A stretch of 64,000 nucleotides of DNA from JBPOFY01 sp051252415 (lineage in GTDB: Bacteria > Verrucomicrobiota > Verrucomicrobiia > Opitutales > Coraliomargaritaceae), in assembly GCA_051252415.1 (NCBI GenBank), contig JBPOGA010000002.1, positions 186,001 to 250,000 on the forward strand, in the 5' to 3' direction. Position 1 is the first letter of the stretch. Each line of letters starts with the position of its first letter. The notes under the pieces are model-generated. The model ran no database searches, was not told where the DNA came from, and worked only from the letters and a program-made list of their open reading frames with translations. Below are positions 58,421 through 64,000 of this stretch, in pieces. Position numbers and translations under genes: made by a program.

Positions 58421-59293
58421 ATGGCTGACTATACAATTACAACGATCGGTAAACAAGTCTCTCAATGGGGCGAGGGTCCAATCTGGTGGAACAATCATCT
58501 GCTCTACGTCGATATTAACGGCAAGCAACTCATCAAGCTCGATCCAGAGTCTGAAAAAGAAACCATCTGGGATGTCGGCGAGCGCATTGGCACGGTCGTG
58601 CCGACCGCGGGCGATGATGTCATCTACGCTGGCGACACAGGCTATGTACGCTTCAATCCAGCTACAGGCAAAAAGACCAACCTAGGGGACCCTGAATCAG
58701 CACTCCGCGAAACTAATCGCTTCAACGACGGCAAGTGCGACCCCGCTGGTCGCTTTTGGGCTGGCAGCATCAGTCTCGTCAAAGACAAAGGTACTGCGAA
58801 TCTTTACTGCCTCGAAGCAGACGGCTCCCTCAGCCTCAAACTTGATAGCCTTACCAATTCCAACGGCATTTGCTGGAGCGCCGATGCTTCAATCATGTAT
58901 CATATCGATACTCCAACTCTCTCTGTCTGTGCATATGATTTCAATCTAGAATCTGGTGAGATCAGCAATGGACGTGTCGTTGTCGACACCGCCGCCAATG
59001 GCTACGACAGCTCGCCTGACGGAATGACGATCGATGCGAACGGCAATCTTTGGGTCGCATTTTGCCACGGGGGCTGCGTCGTTAGCTTTGACCCAATAAG
59101 TGGCAAAGAGCTCCAACGTGTCGATTTTCCATGTATCGAAACCACCGCCTGCGCCTTCGGCGGCCCCAATCTCGATCGTCTGTTTGTAACTACCGGCATC
59201 AAGTCCGATCTCAATGAAGTAGGCGCTGGCCAAGTCTTTGTTGTCGACGGTCTCGGCGTGCAAGGCGTCCCCGCCTACGCTTTCAAAGGCTAA
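58421..59293 (+). CDS. SMP-30/gluconolactonase/LRE family protein
   Basis: 290 residues from MADYTITTIGKQVSQWGEGP (ATG 58421); an upstream in-frame extension contains the preceding terminator and is rejected. Six-bladed beta-propeller lactonase with a divalent metal. Metal-site residues expected in the family appear as Glu in WGEGPIWW, Asn in GICWSADAS and Asp in YDSSPDGMTID, plus RFNDGKCDPAGRFWAGS. It probably opens a sugar lactone. The substrate is not determined. A solitary REP starts 1 nt after the stop. Confidence 0.88.
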   Translation: MADYTITTIGKQVSQWGEGPIWWNNHLLYVDINGKQLIKLDPESEKETIWDVGERIGTVVPTAGDDVIYAGDTGYVRFNPATGKKTNLGDPESALRETNRFNDGKCDPAGRFWAGSISLVKDKGTANLYCLEADGSLSLKLDSLTNSNGICWSADASIMYHIDTPTLSVCAYDFNLESGEISNGRVVVDTAANGYDSSPDGMTIDANGNLWVAFCHGGCVVSFDPISGKELQRVDFPCIETTACAFGGPNLDRLFVTTGIKSDLNEVGAGQVFVVDGLGVQGVPAYAFKG

Positions 59294-59294
59294 C

Positions 59295-59314
59295 TGCGGT
59301 CAAAACGACCGCTA
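59295..59314. repeat. solitary REP hairpin (GCGGTC family)
   Basis: GCGGTC, loop AAAAC, GACCGC, TAC; on the minus strand it begins GTAG. Related to the accD pair by its stem and placed directly after a stop codon. Confidence 0.7.
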
Positions 59315-59384
59315 CTTCCTGTATATCTCGATTAATCCAGCATTGACTCTCTGAGTCCGAACTTCTTCCTCCTTACTCCTTATT

Positions 59385-61220
59385 ATGAAAGAAATGTCTC
59401 CACTCGAGGAACTCCGCCACTCTTGCTCGCACGTGCTCGCCACTGCAATTCTACGCCTCTACCCAGAGACGCAGCTCGACATCGGCCCTCCCACGGACAG
59501 CGGCTTCTACTACGACATCGATCTCGACAAGCAGCTCGACGCCAGCGATCTCGAGAAAATCGAAGTCGAGATGCAAAAGGTGATCAAAGAGAACCAGCGT
59601 TTCACACGTATTGAGTGCTCCCGCGAAGAAGCTATTGAGAAAATCAAAGCGAGCGGTCAAGAGACTTACAAAATTGGCCGCCTCGACGACGTTCCTGAAG
59701 GCGAACAAGTCAGCTTCTACCAAAATGGTGAGTTCATCGACCTCTGCGCAGGTCCGCATATAGGCTACACAAAGAAGATCAAAGCATTCAAATTACTCTC
59801 CATCGCAGGTGCTTACCACCGCGGCGATGAGAAGAATAAGCAACTCCAGCGCGTTTACGGTACAGCTTTCCCAAGCAAGACCGAGCTCGCTGAATACCTA
59901 GAGCGCCTCGAGCAAGCCAAGGCCCGCGACCACCGTAAGCTCGGCAAAGAGCTAAAACTTTTCCATATTGATGAAGCCGTCGGTGCCGGACTTACCCTCT
60001 GGACACCAAATGGTGCCGTCATCCGCCAAGAGCTACAAAACTTCATTTCTGAAGAGCTGCGCATGGCAGACTACGATCAGGTTTTCACGCCGCACATCGG
60101 CAAACTTGGTCTCTATCGCACATCCGGACACTTCCCTTATTACAAGGAATCTCAATTCCCGCCAATCGTGGAGCCAGGCACTGTAGAACGCCTCGCCGAG
60201 GAAGGTTGCTCCTGTGCCGACCTTTCCAACCAGCTCGATTCTGGCGAGGTAGATGGCTACTTACTCAAGCCCATGAACTGCCCGATGCACATCAAAGTGT
60301 TCGACAGCCAGCCACACTCCTACCGTGACCTTCCGGTGCGCCTCGCCGAGTTCGGCACCGTGTATCGCTGGGAGCAATCTGGTGAGCTCAACGGCATGAC
60401 TCGCGTGCGTGGTTTCACTCAAGATGACGCACACCTTTTCTGCACCGAAGATCAAATCGGCGACGAAATCAAAGGCTGCCTCGACCTAGTGAAGCTTGTT
60501 TTCACCACACTCGGCATGTCTGAATACCGCGTGCGTATTGGCCTCCGCGATCCAGACTCCACCAAGTATGTCGGCGACGCCGCAAAGTGGGACAAGGCTG
60601 AAGACGCCCTCCGCGACGCCGCGAAGACGCTTGGAGTCGACTTCGTCGAAGAGCCAGGCGAAGCCGCTTTCTACGGACCAAAGATCGACTTCGTGGTCAA
60701 GGATGTGATCGGTCGCGAGTGGCAACTTGGCACAGTCCAAGTGGACTACAACTTACCTGAACGTTTCGACCTCAATTACATTGGTGCGGACAATGAGAAG
60801 CACCGCCCTGTAATGATTCACCGTGCACCCTTTGGCTCTATGGAACGTTTCTGCGGCGTGTTAATCGAGCACTTTGGTGGCAACTTCCCAACATGGCTTG
60901 CGCCTGAGCAAGTGCGTATTCTTCCTATGAATGACGACCTTGTCCCACAAGCACGTGAAATCGAAACGCTGCTCAAGGCCGCGAAGATCCGAGTCACAGT
61001 GGACGCTGTCGCCGACAAACTCGGCGCAAAAATCCGCAAGACACACCTCGACCGCGTGCCCAACTTCCTCGTCCTCGGGCGCCAAGAAGCAGAGCAGGGC
61101 ATGGTCAAAGTAAACTCTCGCGTGAACCCAGACCTCGAAGGCGTGAAACCTGTCAGTGAATTTCTCGGTGAGCTTCTCGCCGACATTGCGAACAAGACAT
61201 TGCCAGTTGCACGAAGTTAA
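59385..61220 (+). CDS. thrS: threonyl-tRNA synthetase
   Basis: 611 residues. Class II synthetase. It starts directly in the editing domain (LEELRHSCSHVLATAILRLYP, with the zinc-binding HxxxH, and later CAGPHIGYT); the TGS domain that opens most bacterial ThrRS is absent. The catalytic domain has motif 2 FGTVYRWEQSGELNGMTRVRGFTQDDAHLFC and motif 3 HRAPFGSMERFCGVLIEHFGG. The anticodon-binding domain is complete (RILPMNDDLVPQAREI). A ~30-residue insertion (IVEPGTVERLAEEGCSCADL...) lies between YKESQFPP and YLLKPMNCPMHI. infC is not downstream, unlike in many bacteria. Confidence 0.95.
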   Translation: MKEMSPLEELRHSCSHVLATAILRLYPETQLDIGPPTDSGFYYDIDLDKQLDASDLEKIEVEMQKVIKENQRFTRIECSREEAIEKIKASGQETYKIGRLDDVPEGEQVSFYQNGEFIDLCAGPHIGYTKKIKAFKLLSIAGAYHRGDEKNKQLQRVYGTAFPSKTELAEYLERLEQAKARDHRKLGKELKLFHIDEAVGAGLTLWTPNGAVIRQELQNFISEELRMADYDQVFTPHIGKLGLYRTSGHFPYYKESQFPPIVEPGTVERLAEEGCSCADLSNQLDSGEVDGYLLKPMNCPMHIKVFDSQPHSYRDLPVRLAEFGTVYRWEQSGELNGMTRVRGFTQDDAHLFCTEDQIGDEIKGCLDLVKLVFTTLGMSEYRVRIGLRDPDSTKYVGDAAKWDKAEDALRDAAKTLGVDFVEEPGEAAFYGPKIDFVVKDVIGREWQLGTVQVDYNLPERFDLNYIGADNEKHRPVMIHRAPFGSMERFCGVLIEHFGGNFPTWLAPEQVRILPMNDDLVPQAREIETLLKAAKIRVTVDAVADKLGAKIRKTHLDRVPNFLVLGRQEAEQGMVKVNSRVNPDLEGVKPVSEFLGELLADIANKTLPVARS

Positions 61221-61266
61221 AAATATCCGACTTGCAACTCAATCTAACTAATGCGTGGATAGCTAA

Positions 61267-62268
61267 ATGAACCTCACGTATAGTTTTATCGCAATCGTGG
61301 CCATCCTGCTGATCGCAGGTTGTGAGCCAAAAGTTGTCTATGTCGAAAAAGAAGTAGTCTCCCCCGAGCCTATCGTTGAAATAACAGATTATGTCGTTTT
61401 AAACGAACCGTGGAACCGCTACTTCCGTTCAAAGCCTAAAATCTTGATTGTCCCTCAATTATCAGAAGGAATCGCCGATCTTTTAGAACAAGAACAGACA
61501 CTGATAAAATCCGTTTTAGATTCTGGTGGCAGTGCCAATGCAAGCAGCGAATATATAACCCTCGAAGATAAGCTGGAAGAGCTAAAGACGGTCATTCCGC
61601 AAACTGGAACAAGTACAGGATATGTCCCTCGCTATAGACGCTATTCTAGCTCTGGAACATATACCAGCGGAAGTAATGTTTACATAAACGATAGATACTA
61701 TTCAGGATATTATGCGGTGCTGAGGTATAAAACCATGAGTAGCTCCCCAGAGATGACACGCTCCGTCGAGAATGTCGCCCACAATGCGACACTTGATGGC
61801 CTCGATCAAAGGATTGATGCACTTCAGCAAATCTTGCGCTCATGGAGACATAAAACTTCTATCATGAGCACTACTGGCACCTCCGGAGTCATGCGAAGAG
61901 CCAACCTAGCCTATCTCGAAGATCTAGCAGGTTTCACTCAAGAATTCGTCAAGCTGCGACAGGAACTTAGGGACATCAATCAAAGGCAAGATGCCATACA
62001 ACGAAACAAGACTAACATCTTGTCAGAATGGAAAGCATTTGAAGACACTAGGTTACCCCTGCTTGAAGAATATTTGCAATCTAACGCATCCGACACCGTG
62101 TCTGCATCACCCAGCGACGTGTATATATTAAATGATTACGAAGGTAAAAGGATACTTTACGCATGTGAAATCGGCGAGAGAACCCTCTATTTCGACCTAT
62201 CGAATAAACATAGCAGTAAGCACCCCTTTGTTCTAGTCGATGTAGCACCTGTGGAATCATCAGAATAA
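61267..62268 (+). CDS. lipoprotein with coiled-coil region, hypothetical
   Basis: 333 residues. The lipobox is IAGC with Cys19 (MNLTYSFIAIVAILLIAGC). A short polar stretch follows (VYVEKEVVSPEPIVEI), then helices and a Tyr/Ser/Arg-rich patch (PRYRRYSSSGTYTSGSNVYINDRYYSGYYAV) with the look of a low-complexity surface segment. Next comes a coiled-coil part (LDQRIDALQQILRSWRHKT, LRQELRDINQRQDAIQRNKTNIL) and a beta-rich end. I recognise no family. Confidence 0.65.
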   Translation: MNLTYSFIAIVAILLIAGCEPKVVYVEKEVVSPEPIVEITDYVVLNEPWNRYFRSKPKILIVPQLSEGIADLLEQEQTLIKSVLDSGGSANASSEYITLEDKLEELKTVIPQTGTSTGYVPRYRRYSSSGTYTSGSNVYINDRYYSGYYAVLRYKTMSSSPEMTRSVENVAHNATLDGLDQRIDALQQILRSWRHKTSIMSTTGTSGVMRRANLAYLEDLAGFTQEFVKLRQELRDINQRQDAIQRNKTNILSEWKAFEDTRLPLLEEYLQSNASDTVSASPSDVYILNDYEGKRILYACEIGERTLYFDLSNKHSSKHPFVLVDVAPVESSE

Positions 62269-62282
62269 ATTCTAGCCCGCGG

Positions 62283-62297
62283 GATTCAATGTTCGAC
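62283..62297. repeat. GAACATCGAAC-type repeat before yhbY
   Basis: GATTCAATGTTCGAC, 33 nt upstream of the yhbY start. Shortest member of the repeat vocabulary seen before folC, the second antiporter and trpE. Confidence 0.4.
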
Positions 62298-62329
62298 CTG
62301 TCTCGCAGAATCAAACAAGTTACCTCACA

Positions 62330-62626
62330 ATGGAACAAGAGCCTACACCACTCTCTAGCGCTGAAAAGAAAGAGCTACGCGGCATCGCACAGCGCTTAAA
62401 GCCACACGTGCACATCGGCAAAAACGGTTTGTCTGAAACGGTGACTAAGGAAATCGAGATGGCGCTCACCAAGAACGGCCTCATCAAGATTCGTTTCGAA
62501 GGCGACAAGGCTTCGATGAAGCAGTTTCAATCAGAAATCGCCGAGAACAACCATTGCGAATACATTGGCGGCGTCGGCAAAGTCGGCATCTTCTACCGCG
62601 ACATGCCAGTAGAAGAAAAGATTTAG
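62330..62626 (+). CDS. yhbY: YhbY family RNA-binding protein (CRM domain)
   Basis: 98 residues made up almost entirely of one CRM domain. The GxxG loop is in HVHIGKNGLSETV. LSSAEKKELRGIAQRLKP and EIAENNHCEYIGGVGKVGIFYR are typical. YhbY binds the large ribosomal subunit and helps its assembly. It stands between a lipoprotein gene and the convergent HNH gene. Confidence 0.92.
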   Translation: MEQEPTPLSSAEKKELRGIAQRLKPHVHIGKNGLSETVTKEIEMALTKNGLIKIRFEGDKASMKQFQSEIAENNHCEYIGGVGKVGIFYRDMPVEEKI

Positions 62627-62644
62627 AAAATAATCGCGCGCGAC

Positions 62645-63292
62645 CTAGGCGGTATTCTTCAGCTTGATAAAGTTGTCCCAGTCGGAATCGTAGTCCTGAC
62701 CAATTAGGGAGCTTATAAACGGGCGCCATTTCGGACGTTCGGGCTTCTTAATCAAATGCATATTCGCTTGGTGCGGCAGCCGATTGGCTTTCCTCGAGTT
62801 GCACTTGATGCAAGACGTCACGATGTTCTCCCAAGAAGTTCGGCCACCACGATCACGTGGGATGACGTGATCCATATTCAAATGCGCCTCTTCAAAGGCG
62901 TTGCCACAATACTGGCAGCGATGATTATCGCGCTCAAAGAGGCTTTCCCGAGAGAACCGCACCTCTTGAACTGGAAGCTGCTCATAATTGCGGAGCAATA
63001 ATACTTTAGGCACACGTATCCGCATTCGCACAGTCTGCACATAGGCCTCACTATCATTCGGCATCTCACACTCTGAGTGGCTGAGCCATTCAGCCGAATC
63101 CATAATCTGAAAGTTCTCGTCGCCCGTATAAATGACCTGCGCATGGTCTTGCAGTAAGAGACTAAATGACCGCTGAACCCCAACAATGTTAACTGCTTGC
63201 CACAGTCGGTTCAGAACAAGGACGCGATATTTAAGACCAGAGGCCATCTGGGACACTACTGATAGCAACTGAGTCGGATGTGTCAAACTCAT
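62645..63292 (-). CDS. HNH endonuclease
   Basis: About 215 residues from ATG 63292 (MSLTHPTQLL; GAGGAG directly before it). Another start is ATG 63247 (MASGLKYRVLVLNRL), where family similarity begins. An N-terminal region (RVLVLNRLWQAVNIVGVQRSFSLL) is followed by the HNH domain: CQYCGNAFEEAHLNMDHVIPRDRGGRTSWENIVTSCIKCNSRKANR. The zinc cysteines (CxxC twice) and the catalytic DHVIPRxRGG are intact. Such proteins are common single-copy nucleases of unclear role, often without restriction partners. Divergent from hemH. Confidence 0.9.
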   Translation of the reverse strand: MSLTHPTQLLSVVSQMASGLKYRVLVLNRLWQAVNIVGVQRSFSLLLQDHAQVIYTGDENFQIMDSAEWLSHSECEMPNDSEAYVQTVRMRIRVPKVLLLRNYEQLPVQEVRFSRESLFERDNHRCQYCGNAFEEAHLNMDHVIPRDRGGRTSWENIVTSCIKCNSRKANRLPHQANMHLIKKPERPKWRPFISSLIGQDYDSDWDNFIKLKNTA

Positions 63293-63354
63293 CTCCTCAA
63301 GTGTGCACGTATCCGACCTTCGGTTTGACAAGTTGCGATTTGCTGCCCTTCTCT

Positions 63355-64000
63355 ATGCCCATGTCAAAACAAGGCGTCATCCTCCTCAATCTAGGCTCAC
63401 CCGATTCTACCAAAGTCAGTGATGTGCGACGCTATCTGCGTCAGTTCCTCATGGATGAACGCGTCATTGATGCTCCCTTCGCCATCCGTTGGTTTCTTGT
63501 CAACTGCTTGATTCTGCCTAAACGACCCAAACAATCCGCAGCCGCCTACGCGAGTATTTGGCGCGATGAAGGCTCACCGCTGGTTCTCATTTCTGAAGGG
63601 CAACAACAGCGACTCGCAGAGCGTGTCGACGTGCCCGTCGAACTTGGTATGCGCTACGGTAGTCCTTCAACTCCAGATGCAATTGCCAAATTAGTCGAGC
63701 AAGGCGTTGACGACCTCTTCATCGTGCCAATGTATCCTCACTACGCGATGTCGAGCTATGAGACCGCTGTTGTGCACACGATGGACGCGATTCGCGCGCA
63801 GGCTCCAAAGATGAAGACTACCCTGCTTCAACCATTCTATCAAGATCCTGGCTATATCGAGGCACTCGTCGAGAGCGCACGCCCTTCCATCGAGAAAGGC
63901 GACTTCGACAAAATCGTGTTCTCCTTCCACGGCATTCCGCAGCGTCACCTCGTTAAGGGCGACCCTTCGCACAATCACTGCCTAACCACTCACGATTGCT
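63355..64000 (+). CDS. hemH: ferrochelatase (partial, runs off the window)
   Basis: The first 215 codons are visible, starting at ATG 63355 or, two codons later, 63361 (MSKQGVILLNLGSPDS). Inserts ferrous iron into protoporphyrin IX, the last step of heme synthesis. GVILLNLGSPDS, VRRYLRQFLMDERVID, VPVELGMRYGSPST, LFIVPMYPHYAMSSYETAV and VFSFHGIPQRHL with the catalytic His are present. The C-terminus lies beyond 64000. Confidence 0.94.
   Translation, partial: MPMSKQGVILLNLGSPDSTKVSDVRRYLRQFLMDERVIDAPFAIRWFLVNCLILPKRPKQSAAAYASIWRDEGSPLVLISEGQQQRLAERVDVPVELGMRYGSPSTPDAIAKLVEQGVDDLFIVPMYPHYAMSSYETAVVHTMDAIRAQAPKMKTTLLQPFYQDPGYIEALVESARPSIEKGDFDKIVFSFHGIPQRHLVKGDPSHNHCLTTHDC

Noticed and set aside
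1..64000. tRNA or rRNA genes
   Set aside because: No cloverleaf with TTC-box and CCA-type end, and no conserved rRNA segment, was recognised in the intergenic regions; a covariance search would be needed to exclude a missed tRNA.

Overview
The window is a 64 kb stretch of a Gram-negative bacterial chromosome, densely coded on both strands, with about 58 supportable genes, mostly housekeeping. No rRNA, tRNA, CRISPR array or prophage was seen. Lipoprotein signal peptides, LolA-like and LemA-type envelope proteins, large secreted beta-helix and leucine-rich-repeat proteins, Mqo, RapA, an AccD with a degenerate zinc ribbon and a threonyl-tRNA synthetase without a TGS domain fit a Verrucomicrobiota member of the Opitutales/Puniceicoccales type. 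That placement is an inference from gene content, not from a marker-gene search.

Layout. 1-8.4 kb: the end of a penicillin-binding protein, a coiled-coil protein, an SDR oxidoreductase, a YHYH protein, ruvC, a TSUP permease, truA, comF, accD and folC. 8.4-11 kb: an accessory island. A YefM/YoeB toxin-antitoxin pair lies between two copies of the folC 3' end. It is followed by two small orphan genes, an attC-like hairpin, a possible group II intron scrap and an unusual inverted repeat with an 11-bp tandem array. 11-18 kb: two adjacent CPA2 antiporters and a large FAD/Fe-S D-lactate-dehydrogenase-like enzyme. 18 kb: a REP-associated tyrosine transposase (RAYT) between two REP pairs. 18.5-31.5 kb: DUF1853, carA, an ArsR regulator divergent from kamA, an Na/Pi cotransporter, rapA and a lemA cluster. 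32-42.5 kb: a PIG-L deacetylase, mqo, and a two-component system surrounded by three genes for secreted or surface-type proteins. 42.5-64 kb: glpD, purEK, trpE, a sigma-70 factor, rmuC, speA, gcvH, a CNNM transporter, hemB, cysS, an SMP-30 lactonase, thrS, yhbY, an HNH endonuclease and the start of hemH.

Two systems stand out. (1) Around the two-component genes (38058-40192), four promoters share one architecture: TTCA, 7 nt, TTCA, 12 nt, then a -10-like hexamer. They face the regulator gene itself and the beta-helix, Ig-like and LRR genes. This looks like a compact, self-regulated surface-protein regulon, in which the three secreted-type targets would have leaderless or nearly leaderless mRNAs. 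(2) REP elements with a GTAG signature and a hairpin occur at about twelve loci in several sequence families, with one intact RAYT. One REP pair is inserted in frame inside glpD, one REP is split by a MITE, and in three genes (DUF1853, speA, DUF5069) the TAG stop codon is part of the GTAG signature.

Start codons were moved from the longest reading frame where an upstream repeat, terminator, signal peptide or family length argued for it. Family assignments rest on motifs recognised by eye; no database search or folding program was run.
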